Source of the DNA: Pseudomonas fulva
GTDB taxonomy: Bacteria > Pseudomonadota > Gammaproteobacteria > Pseudomonadales > Pseudomonadaceae
Length of the DNA stretch: 64,000 bases
Assembly: GCF_023517795.1 (NCBI RefSeq)
Contig: NZ_CP082928.1
Location: 682,001-746,000 of the forward strand
Direction: 5' to 3'
Position 1 is the first letter of the stretch, and each line of letters begins with the position of its first letter. Shown in pieces: positions 37,570 through 46,060 of the stretch. The translations under genes and the position numbers were made by a program. The notes beneath the pieces are model-generated. The model was given only the letters and a program-made list of their open reading frames with translations, was not told the origin of the DNA and ran no database searches.

Positions 37570-38025
37570 TTACAGCGCCCGGCGCATACCGATATGCGGA
37601 ATATCGTCTTCCAGGTATTCATCGGTAGCCGCCACGAACCCGTAGCGGCCGTAATACCCCTGCAGGTGCGCCTGGGCGGACATATAGACGGGCAGGCCCG
37701 GCCAGCGCAGCCCACAGGCCAGCAGTGCCTGCTCCATCATGCTGTGGCCAAGCCCGGTGCCCCGCGCGCTGGGCGCGGTGACCACGCGGCCGATCACCAC
37801 CTCACCATCATTGAGCGCCGGGTCGAGCAGGCGTAGGTAGGCCACCAGCTCCTCGCCGTGCCAGCCCAGCAGGTGGCAGGTGTCGCCCTCCAGGTCACGG
37901 CCATCGACTTCCAGGTAGGGGCAGTTCTGCTCGACCACGAATACCTGGGTACGCAGCGCCAGGGCGGCGTACAGCTCGGTCTTGGTCAGTTCGGTGTGGT
38001 GTTTGCAGTGCCAGGTGACGGACAT
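37570..38025 (-). CDS. elaA: ElaA-family GNAT acetyltransferase
   Basis: 151 aa. ElaA hallmarks: LTKTELYAALALRTQVFVVEQNCPYLEVDGRDL at the N-terminus, CHLLGWHGEELVAYLRLL, the acetyl-CoA site GRVVTAPSARGTGLGHSMMEQAL and the C-terminal AQAHLQGYYGRYGFVAATDEYLEDDIPHIGMRR. ElaA proteins are predicted N-acetyltransferases with unknown acceptor. It is monocistronic. Confidence 0.9.
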   Translation of the reverse strand: MSVTWHCKHHTELTKTELYAALALRTQVFVVEQNCPYLEVDGRDLEGDTCHLLGWHGEELVAYLRLLDPALNDGEVVIGRVVTAPSARGTGLGHSMMEQALLACGLRWPGLPVYMSAQAHLQGYYGRYGFVAATDEYLEDDIPHIGMRRAL

Positions 38026-38106
38026 GGTCGGCTCGCGGCTGGAGGGTTCAGGGGGCAGCCGGTGACTCTACCCGCTTCGCCCCCTTTCGTCATGGACGCA
38101 ACCGCT

Positions 38107-38532
38107 CTATTTCCCGATCACCTGCCCACGCAAGGGCGCCAGGCGCGCCAGCAGGCGGTTCTGCACGGGCGTCGGCACGCCCTGGCTGTCCATCGAGGCC
38201 TGCAGGTTCTCGACCAGGGCGTTGAAGTGGCTGGGCGACAGGTTCTGGCCCTTGTGGCTTTCCTCGAGGGAGTCGCCGGTGTACACGCAGGGCCCGCCGG
38301 CGATCACGCAGAACTTGTCGACCAGCTTGTCACGCAGCCCGGCGATATCCACCCTGGCAAAGAACTGCACGATGCGCGGGTCGCCTGCCACGTTGATCAG
38401 CATGCCCTCGACGATGCGGGTGATGCCGGGCTTTTCGCCCAGGTCGCGGTACAGGCTGTCGTCCTTGGCCGGCTGCTGCGCGCAACCGATCAGTACCAGC
38501 GCCAGCAGCGCAACGCACAGTGAACGCAGCAT
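38107..38532 (-). CDS. Group 1 truncated haemoglobin lipoprotein
   Basis: 141 aa. A lipoprotein signal with lipobox LIGC (Cys17) targets it to the periplasmic side. The globin part has the group-1 pattern: SLYRDLGEKPGITRIVEGML, a Phe-Phe pair at RIVQFFARVD and ESHKGQNLSPSHFNALVENL, whose first His is the likely proximal haem ligand. Two Cys (FCVIAGGPC) may pair. A membrane-anchored truncated globin is unusual and suggests extracytoplasmic O2 or NO chemistry. It is the last gene of a four-gene operon, 2 bp after the DUF3034 gene. Confidence 0.88.
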   Translation of the reverse strand: MLRSLCVALLALVLIGCAQQPAKDDSLYRDLGEKPGITRIVEGMLINVAGDPRIVQFFARVDIAGLRDKLVDKFCVIAGGPCVYTGDSLEESHKGQNLSPSHFNALVENLQASMDSQGVPTPVQNRLLARLAPLRGQVIGK

Positions 38533-38534
38533 GC

Positions 38535-39395
38535 TCAGAAACTCCCCTGCACGGACAGGTAGGCACCGTTCTGGTCATCCAGGGTGGCGATCTCGCCAAG
38601 GCGCGCGTAGGCCAGCACGATGGCCAGGTGCTTGTTGGGGAAGTAGCCGACGAACAGGTCGGCCCAGTCGCTTTCGCCGGCGAAGTTGAGGTTGTCCGGT
38701 TTTTCCCGGTACTCGACGCCCACTGCCCACTGGCGGTTGAGCAGCACGGCCACCGAGCCCTCCTTGAGCACCGAACGGCGGTCACGGCGATCGCCACCGA
38801 AGCCCAGCAGGCCCAGCTCGTTGGCGCGGCTGTAGCGTACGCCGCCGTTGAGCAGCAGGTTGTAGCCGAAGGCCCCGCCAAGGATCAGCCGGCTGGCGGT
38901 CAGGTAGCCTTCGGTGTCCTCGTCGCGCTGGGCGCCGACCAGGCTGGGGATCAGGAAGTCCTTCTGGCGCTTGTGCTGGATGCCCAGCGACACCTGGGGC
39001 AACTGGTCGTAGATCAGGTCGCCGAACAGGCGCACCTTGATACCGAAGATATCCTGGCTGAGGCTGTTTTCCGGCAGGCTCAGGTCACGGGCCAGGTTGC
39101 CCAGGTCGAGGCGCTGGCGCGCGTAGGACAGCTCGATGCGGTTGTCATAGGCTGCCGCCACGCCGGCCACGTCCAGGCGGTAGTCAGCGGTTTCCACCCG
39201 CGTGGCGAACACGTCGGCGCCCCACTCGCCCTTCTCGCCATAGCCGGCCAGCACGGCCCAGGGCGTGATGCCGCCACCGGCAGCGCCTTCCAGGCTGCTG
39301 GCCCCGCCGGTGGCCAGCAAGCGGCCTTCGCCGGCCAGGGCGGCCGAGGTGAACATGCCCAACAGCAGGGCGCCGGTCAGTTGCGATAGCCACAT
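38535..39395 (-). CDS. DUF3034-family outer-membrane-like protein
   Basis: 286 aa from the ATG at 39395, after which a Sec signal (MWLSQLTGALLLGMFTSAALA) follows. The mature protein is beta-rich with alternating residues (GYNLLLNGGVRYSRANELGLLGFGG..., VGYFPNKHLAIVLAYARLG) and a C-terminal aromatic residue (...QGSF), as in small outer-membrane barrels. This matches DUF3034. It lies 2 bp after the GGDEF/EAL gene. An upstream in-frame extension to 39503 overlaps that gene and lacks signal-peptide character. Confidence 0.85.
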   Translation of the reverse strand: MWLSQLTGALLLGMFTSAALAGEGRLLATGGASSLEGAAGGGITPWAVLAGYGEKGEWGADVFATRVETADYRLDVAGVAAAYDNRIELSYARQRLDLGNLARDLSLPENSLSQDIFGIKVRLFGDLIYDQLPQVSLGIQHKRQKDFLIPSLVGAQRDEDTEGYLTASRLILGGAFGYNLLLNGGVRYSRANELGLLGFGGDRRDRRSVLKEGSVAVLLNRQWAVGVEYREKPDNLNFAGESDWADLFVGYFPNKHLAIVLAYARLGEIATLDDQNGAYLSVQGSF

Positions 39396-39397
39396 GG

Positions 39398-41704
39398 TCA
39401 ATGCACCAGGGAAACGGGAGAAATTGACGGCCGCTGCATCCAGGCCTCGAACGCCTGCGCCGCCAGGGGTCGGCTGATCAGGTAGCCCTGCACGCTGTCG
39501 CACTGCCAGCGGTCGAGCAGGTCCAGGCTGCGCTGCAGCTCGACGCCCTCGGCCACCACCTTGAGGCCCAGGCTATGGCTCATCTCGATGGTCGAGCGCA
39601 CGATCACCGCGTCCTCGCTGGTGTCGTCCAGCTCACGGATAAAGGACTGGTCGATCTTCAATTCCTGCACCGGCATGCGCTTGAGCTGCGCCAGTGAAGA
39701 ATAGCCGGTGCCGAAGTCGTCCACCGACAGGCCGATTCCTTTTTCACGCAGCCCGTGCAGCACCTGCAAGGCCGCCGCCGGGTTGAGCATCACACCGCTC
39801 TCGGTGATTTCGAAGATCAGTTGGGCGGCCGGAACCTGGTAATGGGCCAGCAGCCGACCGACGCGGGTAGGCAGTTCGGTATCGATCAGGTCTTCGGTGG
39901 AGATGTTCAGCGACAGCTGCACCACCCGCCCGCGCTGACGCCATTCCTGCAGCTGGCGCACGCCCTCCTCGATCACCCAGGCAGTCAGGGTCTGGATGCT
40001 GCCGGTACGCTCGGCCAGCGGGATGAACTCGCCTGGCGACACCATGCCGAACTGCGGATGCTGCCAGCGCAGCAGGCCCTCGGCCTGGATGCGCGCCGGG
40101 TTGCGCACGTCCAGCTTGGGTTGGTAGTGCAACAGCAGTTCCTCGCGCTGCGCAGCGCGGCGCAAGTCGCGGATCAGCTGCACCTGACGCTGCTGAACGG
40201 CGTCGCGGCCGCTTTCGTAAACCTGGATGCGCCCGGCCAGATGGCCGGCGTCCTGCATGGCGATGCCGGCGCGGCGCAGCAGTTCTTCCGGCGTCACGCC
40301 ATCACTGGGAAAGCCGGCGATGCCGATGCGGCAATCCAGGGCGACGTCCACGTTATCGATACGAAACGGCTTCATGGACAGCTGCTGCACCCGGTCGGCC
40401 GTGGCCACCGCGCTGTCGACGTCGGCGCCATCGAGCAGCAGCACGAACTCGTCGCCGTGCAGCCGCGCCAGGCTGTCGGAGGGGCGCAACGCCGCCTGCA
40501 GGCGGGTGGCCAGTTGCTGCATGACGCGGTCGCCACCGCCCGCCTCGCAACTTTCGGTAACCGTGCGAAAGTTGCCGATGCCCAGGTACAGCAAGGCGAT
40601 ATGCCGCTCGGCCATGATCGCACTGCTCAGGCGTTCGAGCGCCAGGTTGCGATTGGGCAGGCCGGTCAGGGAGTCGTGCAGGGCGTTATGGGCCAGTTGC
40701 CGCTCACGCTCGGCGATGCCGTGCTGCATGCTCTGGAAGGCACTGGCCAAACTGCCGAGTTCATCGGAGCGGTCGAGGGCCAGCGGCACCTCGTAGTCGC
40801 CCTGGCCAACCCGCTGCGCCGCACCGGCCAGCTGGCGGATTGGCTGCGACAGGCTGCGCGCCAGCAGCAGCGCACCGAGCAGGGACGCCACCAGGGCGGC
40901 CACGGCGATCAGCAGGATCTGCCTGTTGAGGGCAGCCACCGAGCCACGGGCCTGTTCGAGCGAGCGCTGCAACAGCGCCTGCACGCGAAAGCCGTCACCG
41001 CTGGCGAGTACCAGGCGTTGCACCAGAAAGGGTTCATCGCCATGCATGACCTCGCCGCTGTCACCGTCGAAGGTGATCATCGGCATGTCCTGCAGGGTGC
41101 TTATGCGCACGTCCGGCTGGCCTTCCATGCTGCCAGTGAGGGTCAGCTCCAGGTGGGTGAGCTGATTCAGCTCGCGGGCGAACCCTTCATCGATGGCGAA
41201 CCCCGTCACCAGCCGCGCGATCGGCACCGGGGCATTGACGGTGGCCTGCACCAGCAGATAGATGCGGCCATCGACCGGCATGAGCAGGCTCTGCCCATGC
41301 CGACTCAATTGCCCGTTGATCTGCTCGGCCCGTGACACGGACAGCGGCGCCAGTGTGCTGGCGGTCAATTTGCCATCCATGTCGAACATCATCACCACGC
41401 CGGCATTGATCCGCGCGCCATGATTGAACAGCGCCGAGCGGATGGTCGCCTCGTCGCCGCTGGCCACCGCTTCGCGGAAGCCGAAATCGGCGGTCAGCAC
41501 CTGTACCGCGTCGCGCAGCTGCCGGGCGTGGACGTCGAGCAGTTGCCCGAACACGCCGGTCCCCACCTCCAGCTGCTCGCGCGCCTGGGTGCGGATCGAC
41601 GCAGTGGTGGCCGCCTGCACGGCGAAATACAGCGCGCCGATCACCACCAGCAACAGCAGGATCAGCACACTGGCGATACGCGCCTGGAAGCTAGTGCGAA
41701 CCAT
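39398..41704 (-). CDS. Membrane GGDEF/EAL protein (predicted c-di-GMP phosphodiesterase)
   Basis: 768 aa from the ATG at 41704. TM1 at about 8-28, an extracytoplasmic sensor of about 230 residues, TM2 at about 265-290, HAMP (ARSLSQPIRQLAGAAQRVGQGDYEVPL), GGDEF and EAL domains. The cyclase motif reads RLHGDEF instead of R-x-G-G-D-E-F, and the metal-binding DxD region is LGIGNFRTV, so cyclase activity is unlikely. The EAL motif is EGL, but the other catalytic positions (NIS, FEITES, DDFGTGYSS, KIDQSFI, VAEGVE, QGYLIS) are intact, which favours phosphodiesterase activity. The start overlaps the cupredoxin gene by 14 bp. Confidence 0.9.
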   Translation of the reverse strand: MVRTSFQARIASVLILLLLVVIGALYFAVQAATTASIRTQAREQLEVGTGVFGQLLDVHARQLRDAVQVLTADFGFREAVASGDEATIRSALFNHGARINAGVVMMFDMDGKLTASTLAPLSVSRAEQINGQLSRHGQSLLMPVDGRIYLLVQATVNAPVPIARLVTGFAIDEGFARELNQLTHLELTLTGSMEGQPDVRISTLQDMPMITFDGDSGEVMHGDEPFLVQRLVLASGDGFRVQALLQRSLEQARGSVAALNRQILLIAVAALVASLLGALLLARSLSQPIRQLAGAAQRVGQGDYEVPLALDRSDELGSLASAFQSMQHGIAERERQLAHNALHDSLTGLPNRNLALERLSSAIMAERHIALLYLGIGNFRTVTESCEAGGGDRVMQQLATRLQAALRPSDSLARLHGDEFVLLLDGADVDSAVATADRVQQLSMKPFRIDNVDVALDCRIGIAGFPSDGVTPEELLRRAGIAMQDAGHLAGRIQVYESGRDAVQQRQVQLIRDLRRAAQREELLLHYQPKLDVRNPARIQAEGLLRWQHPQFGMVSPGEFIPLAERTGSIQTLTAWVIEEGVRQLQEWRQRGRVVQLSLNISTEDLIDTELPTRVGRLLAHYQVPAAQLIFEITESGVMLNPAAALQVLHGLREKGIGLSVDDFGTGYSSLAQLKRMPVQELKIDQSFIRELDDTSEDAVIVRSTIEMSHSLGLKVVAEGVELQRSLDLLDRWQCDSVQGYLISRPLAAQAFEAWMQRPSISPVSLVH

Positions 41705-42368
41705 GTTCCACGGCTTTCTTGAAGGCATCGCCAAAGGCGCTGGGTGGCGCGCCCGGTGGCTCGGCCTCACTGGCGGCTTCGACCGGCAGGGCGAAGCGCT
41801 GCGCCGCGGTGCCCTCGACCTTGAACGCCTCGCCCTGACGCGGCTGCATGTCGGGCAGCGCCGAGTGCCATAGGGTGGCGCGGTAGTCGCCAGCCGGCAG
41901 GTTGTCGAAGCGGACCTTGCCCTGGGCGTCGCTGACGGCGAACCAGGGATCATCGGTGACGTAGATGTAGCCCACCATCCAGTCGTGGATATTGCAGCCC
42001 AGCACCACCAGGCCGGGCTTGTCGAACAGCACCGGTTCGCTGGGCGTGCCCTGGTACAGACGCAACTCGAAGCGTTTGGCCGGCGAGAACGAATAGACCT
42101 GGTGACGAATGTCGTCGCGATTGGGAAAGGTCACTGCGGTGCCGGTGCGCACGGCCAGCACGCTGGGCACGAAACGCATCTCCTGCTGGTCCATCACCGC
42201 CTTGCCCGGCGCGGCGGCGCCGCCCGCCGGGCCCTGCAACGTCACCACGGCATTGGCCAGCGGCGCGCCCTTGGCGTCCACCACGTCACCCTGCAGGCTG
42301 GCGGCCTCGACGAGGCCCAGCGCGCCGATCAGGTACAGGGGTGCAGCGAGAAAGAGAGGTTTGGTCAT
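41691..42368 (-). CDS. Periplasmic cupredoxin-like protein (methylamine-utilisation type)
   Basis: 225 aa with a Sec signal (...LGLVEA). First a carboxypeptidase-regulatory-like stretch (GDVVDAKGAPLANAVVTLQGP), then a plastocyanin fold with the type-1 copper pattern: His in DDIRHQVYSFS, then LGCNIHDWMVGYIYV, giving Cys, His and Met ligands in the C-x3-H-x2-M arrangement. It is the first gene of the operon with a GGDEF/EAL sensor, DUF3034 protein and truncated globin. Such proteins are often labelled methylamine-utilisation proteins, but no mau genes are nearby. A redox or copper sensor or electron-carrier role is inferred. Confidence 0.85.
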   Translation of the reverse strand: MTKPLFLAAPLYLIGALGLVEAASLQGDVVDAKGAPLANAVVTLQGPAGGAAAPGKAVMDQQEMRFVPSVLAVRTGTAVTFPNRDDIRHQVYSFSPAKRFELRLYQGTPSEPVLFDKPGLVVLGCNIHDWMVGYIYVTDDPWFAVSDAQGKVRFDNLPAGDYRATLWHSALPDMQPRQGEAFKVEGTAAQRFALPVEAASEAEPPGAPPSAFGDAFKKAVEHGSH

Positions 42369-42545
42369 AGGCGCTCGTCAAGGGCTGCTCAGCCCTGCCG
42401 TGAGGCCACACGGGCCTCTACGCTGATCAGGGAGGTCTGCGGAGAAGATTAGCCGCCCTCTGGGATAAGTTCGAGCTTTTATGAAGGCCGATAAAGTCAA
42501 AAAGCCACTATCGGACGAAAAGCCTTCGAAACCGCGCCGCGAGCG

Positions 42546-43298
42546 CTACTCGCTGCCGCGCAGGCGCTTTGGCGTGAGCCCCAGATAGCGGCGCATGGCG
42601 GTGGTCAGTGCGCTCTGGCTGGAGAAGCCGCACTCCTCGGCGATACGCACCAGTGGCAGCCCGCTGCCCCGCAACAGCCGGGTGGCGCGATCGAGGCGCG
42701 CCTTGAGCAGGTACTGGTGCGGCGTAAGGCCGACGCTGTCCTTGAACTGGGCGTGGAAATGGCTCGGGCTCAGGCAGGCGACATGGGCCAGCTCGGCCAC
42801 GCTGATGCGCCGTGCCAGGTTGTCGGCGATGTAACCGTCCAGACGTTGCACGTCCAGCGAGCCATGGCCACGAACGGACGGCTCGCCGAACAGCCGCAGG
42901 TGCAGGGCGCGCAGCAGCACGCCGCCCAGCGAACGGGCCAGCAACGGGTCGCTGCCGTAGCGCTCCAGCTCGGCGCCGGCGTAGCAGAGCAGGTGCTGGA
43001 AGTCGGCATCGAGCTGCGGGTAGCGCGGGGTGTCGAACAGGTGGCCGAGCAGTTGCAGGTCTTCGCTGCTCATGTCCTGCTCGTTGAGGTCGACGATCAG
43101 CATGCGGTTGTCGCCGATACCGGCGAACTGGTGGTCGGCATCGCCCGGCACCAGGCAGGCGCGCATGCGGCACACCTCGCCGCCACGCCCCACCACCTCG
43201 AACTCGGCACGCCCGGACACCGACATCACCAGTTGATGGTGGTCATGGGTATGTTCGTGGGCCTGATCGTCCAGGCGCATGAGGCGGGCGTTGAGCAT
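42546..43298 (-). CDS. AraC-family regulator (PruR-like)
   Basis: 250 aa from the ATG at 43298. The N-terminal cupin sensor has HEHTHDHHQLVMSVSGRAEFEV and ends with a DMSSEDLQLLGHLFDTPRYPQ segment. The C-terminal AraC domain has both HTHs (VAELAHVACLSPSHFHAQFKD, IAEECGFSSQSALTTAMRRY) and LGLTPKRLRG. In P. aeruginosa the proline-utilisation activator PruR lies next to the Lon-like asrA gene, as here, and the general length matches, so PruR is plausible; putA is not in the window. The upstream extension to 43481 lacks domain sequence. Confidence 0.85.
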   Translation of the reverse strand: MLNARLMRLDDQAHEHTHDHHQLVMSVSGRAEFEVVGRGGEVCRMRACLVPGDADHQFAGIGDNRMLIVDLNEQDMSSEDLQLLGHLFDTPRYPQLDADFQHLLCYAGAELERYGSDPLLARSLGGVLLRALHLRLFGEPSVRGHGSLDVQRLDGYIADNLARRISVAELAHVACLSPSHFHAQFKDSVGLTPHQYLLKARLDRATRLLRGSGLPLVRIAEECGFSSQSALTTAMRRYLGLTPKRLRGSE

Positions 43299-43439
43299 GA
43301 TTCGCGACTCAAGGGGCGACGCGCGCACTCTACCGCGTTGCCGGGCAAAACTGTATGGGTGGCGACAGGAGGCCTGGCGACGCCGAAAGCGCAGTGCCGG
43401 CAGGGCTGACAAGCGAAACGCCTGACACAGGAATAAATG

Positions 43440-43467
43440 TTGAAAAAAGCCGACGGCGCCCCATCTA
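43440..43467 (+). promoter_or_regulatory. Heat-shock (sigma-32) promoter of asrA
   Basis: TTGAAA (43440-43445), a 13-nt spacer, then CCCCATCTA (43459-43467). This fits the RpoH consensus of CTTGAAA and CCCCATnT in both boxes and spacing. It lies 28 bp before the asrA start codon. A heat- and aminoglycoside-inducible Lon homologue is expected to have such a promoter. Confidence 0.85.
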
Positions 43468-43495
43468 ACCCTCAACGTCAATAGACAGGTGCCGC

Positions 43496-45883
43496 ATGAA
43501 CGACCCGCACGATATCGAGATCGCTTCGGAGCAAGCCAGCCACAGCCTGATGCTCCCCGGCCAGAACCTGCCGGACAAACTCTATGTAATTCCGATCCAC
43601 AATCGCCCCTTCTTTCCGGCGCAGGTGCTGCCGGTGATCGTCAACGAGGAGCACTGGGCGGAAACCCTGGAGCTGGTCAGCAAGACCGAGCACAAGACCC
43701 TGGCCCTGTTCTATGTCGACAAGCCGGTTACCGATCCCCGTCACTTCGACACCTCCAGCCTGCCCGAGCACGGCACCGTGGTGCGCGTGCACCATGTCAG
43801 CAACGACGACGGCAAGCTGCAGTTCGTCGCCCAGGGCCTGACCCGGGTGCGCATCCGCGGCTGGCTCAAGCATCACCGCCCGCCCTACCTGGCCGAGGTC
43901 GACTACCCGCGCAACGCCAACGATGCACGTGACGAGGTCAAGGCCTACGGCATGGCGCTGATCAACGTGATCCGCGAGCTGCTGCCGCTCAACCCGCTGT
44001 ACAACGAGGAGCTGAAGAACTACCTCAACCGCTTCAGCCCCAACGACCCGTCGCCGCTCACCGACTTCGCCGCGGCCCTGACCACGGCGCAATCGAAGGT
44101 GCTGCAGGAAGTGCTCGACACCGTGCCGATTCTCAAGCGCATGGAGAAGGTGCTGCCGCTGCTGCGCAAGGAAGTCGAGGTCGCGCGCCTGCAGAACGAA
44201 CTCTCCGACGAGGTGAACCGCTCGGTGGGCGAGCACCAGCGCGAGTTCTTCCTCAAGGAACAGCTGAAGATCATCCAGCAGGAGCTGGGCATCACCAAGG
44301 ATGATCGCAGCGCCGACGCCGAGCAGTTCAGCGGGCGCCTGGAGGGCAAGACCCTGCCCGAACAGGCACGCAAGCGCATCGACGAGGAGATGAACAAGCT
44401 CTCCGTACTGGAGACCGGCTCGCCGGAATACGCGGTCACCCGCAACTACCTGGACTGGGCCACCAGCGTGCCCTGGGGCGTGGTCGGCAAGGACAAGCTG
44501 GACCTCAAACATGCCCGCAAGGTGCTCGACGATCACCATGCCGGCATGGACGACATCAAGCAGCGCATCACCGAGTTCCTCGCCGTCGGCGCCTTCAAGG
44601 GCGAGATCGCCGGCTCCATCGTGTTGCTGGTCGGCCCGCCGGGCGTGGGCAAGACCAGCATCGGCAAGTCCATCGCCGAATCCCTGGGCCGGCCGTTCTA
44701 CCGGTTCTCGGTGGGCGGCATGCGTGACGAGGCCGAGATCAAGGGCCACCGCCGTACCTACATCGGCGCCCTGCCCGGCAAGCTGGTGCAGGCGCTCAAG
44801 GAGGTCGAGGTGATGAACCCGGTGATCATGCTCGACGAGATCGACAAGATGGGCAGCAGCTTCCAGGGCGACCCGGCCTCGGCGCTGCTGGAAACCCTCG
44901 ACCCGGAGCAGAACGTCGAATTCCTCGACCACTACCTGGACCTGCGCCTGGACCTCTCCAAGGTGCTGTTCGTGTGCACCGCCAATACCCTGGACTCGAT
45001 TCCCGGGCCGCTGCTCGACCGCATGGAGGTGATTCGCCTGTCCGGCTATATCACCGAGGAAAAACTGGCCATCGCCAAGCGCCACCTGTGGCCCAAGCAA
45101 CTGGACAAGGCCGGCGTGTCGGCCAGGCAACTGTCGATCAGCGACAGCGCCCTGCGCGCCCTGATCGAGGGCTATGCCCGCGAAGCCGGCGTGCGTCAGC
45201 TGGAGAAGCAGCTCGGCAAGCTGGTGCGCAAGGCGGTGGTCAAGCTGCTCGACGACCCACAGACCAAGGTCAAGATCGCCGCCAAGGACCTGGAAGGCTA
45301 CCTGGGCATGCCGGTGTTTCGCAGCGAGCAGGTGCTGTCCGGCGTCGGCGTGATCACCGGCCTGGCCTGGACCAGCATGGGCGGCGCCACGCTGCCGATC
45401 GAGGCCACCCGTATCCACACCCTCAACCGCGGCTTCAAACTCACCGGCCAGCTCGGTGAGGTGATGAAGGAATCCGCGGAGATCGCCTACAGCTACGTCA
45501 GCTCCAACCTGAAGACCTACAAGGGCGACCCGACCTTCTTCGACCAGGCCTTCGTGCACATGCACGTGCCCGAGGGCGCCACGCCCAAGGACGGGCCGAG
45601 CGCCGGCATCACCATCGCCAGCGCCCTGCTCTCCCTGGCCCGTAACCAGGCCCCGAAGAAAGGCGTGGCGATGACCGGCGAGCTGACCCTGACCGGCCAG
45701 GTGCTGGCCATCGGTGGCGTACGCGAGAAGGTCATCGCCGCGCGCCGGCAGAAGATCCACGAGCTGATCCTGCCCGAGGCCAACCGCGGCTCCTACCAGG
45801 AGCTGCCGGACTACCTCAAGCAGGGCATCACCGTGCACTTCGCCAAACGCTTCAGCGATGTCGCCAAGGTGCTGTTCGACTGA
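43496..45883 (+). CDS. asrA: Lon-family ATP-dependent protease AsrA (Lon2)
   Basis: 795 aa with the full Lon layout: N-terminal substrate domain with IPIHNRPFFPAQVLPVIV, AAA+ domain with Walker A GPPGVGKTS (about residue 380), MLDEIDKM Walker B, and protease domain with KDGPSAGITIA (catalytic Ser702) and GGVREKVIAARRQ (Lys745). Size and position beside a PruR-like regulator fit P. aeruginosa AsrA (PA0779, about 800 aa), a stress protease that is induced by aminoglycosides. It degrades misfolded and regulatory proteins in the cytoplasm. A heat-shock promoter precedes it and a hairpin follows. Confidence 0.9.
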   Translation: MNDPHDIEIASEQASHSLMLPGQNLPDKLYVIPIHNRPFFPAQVLPVIVNEEHWAETLELVSKTEHKTLALFYVDKPVTDPRHFDTSSLPEHGTVVRVHHVSNDDGKLQFVAQGLTRVRIRGWLKHHRPPYLAEVDYPRNANDARDEVKAYGMALINVIRELLPLNPLYNEELKNYLNRFSPNDPSPLTDFAAALTTAQSKVLQEVLDTVPILKRMEKVLPLLRKEVEVARLQNELSDEVNRSVGEHQREFFLKEQLKIIQQELGITKDDRSADAEQFSGRLEGKTLPEQARKRIDEEMNKLSVLETGSPEYAVTRNYLDWATSVPWGVVGKDKLDLKHARKVLDDHHAGMDDIKQRITEFLAVGAFKGEIAGSIVLLVGPPGVGKTSIGKSIAESLGRPFYRFSVGGMRDEAEIKGHRRTYIGALPGKLVQALKEVEVMNPVIMLDEIDKMGSSFQGDPASALLETLDPEQNVEFLDHYLDLRLDLSKVLFVCTANTLDSIPGPLLDRMEVIRLSGYITEEKLAIAKRHLWPKQLDKAGVSARQLSISDSALRALIEGYAREAGVRQLEKQLGKLVRKAVVKLLDDPQTKVKIAAKDLEGYLGMPVFRSEQVLSGVGVITGLAWTSMGGATLPIEATRIHTLNRGFKLTGQLGEVMKESAEIAYSYVSSNLKTYKGDPTFFDQAFVHMHVPEGATPKDGPSAGITIASALLSLARNQAPKKGVAMTGELTLTGQVLAIGGVREKVIAARRQKIHELILPEANRGSYQELPDYLKQGITVHFAKRFSDVAKVLFD

Positions 45884-45891
45884 TCGTCCCA

Positions 45892-45923
45892 CTGACCGGC
45901 TGCCAGGCCTGGCAGCCGGTCAG
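45892..45923 (+). terminator. Hairpin after asrA
   Basis: A perfect 14-bp stem, CTGACCGGCTGCCA / TGGCAGCCGGTCAG, with a GGCC loop, beginning 9 bp after the stop. The T-run is poor (CTCTCC), so termination may need Rho or be partial. Confidence 0.65.
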
Positions 45924-46060
45924 CTCTCCGCTGCCGCTCTGCTGGCAAATCGATAGATCGAAACCCGAATGCTGCTGTCAGAACCTGACCCGGCTGCCGT
46001 GAGGCTCGCCTGTGCAGGTCGATCCGTGCCGGGGCGATGGTCGATATAAGGAGAACGGGG

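Noticed and set aside
43478..45892. 804-codon open frame opposite asrA
   Set aside because: Same cause; the plus strand holds an intact Lon protease with its promoter.
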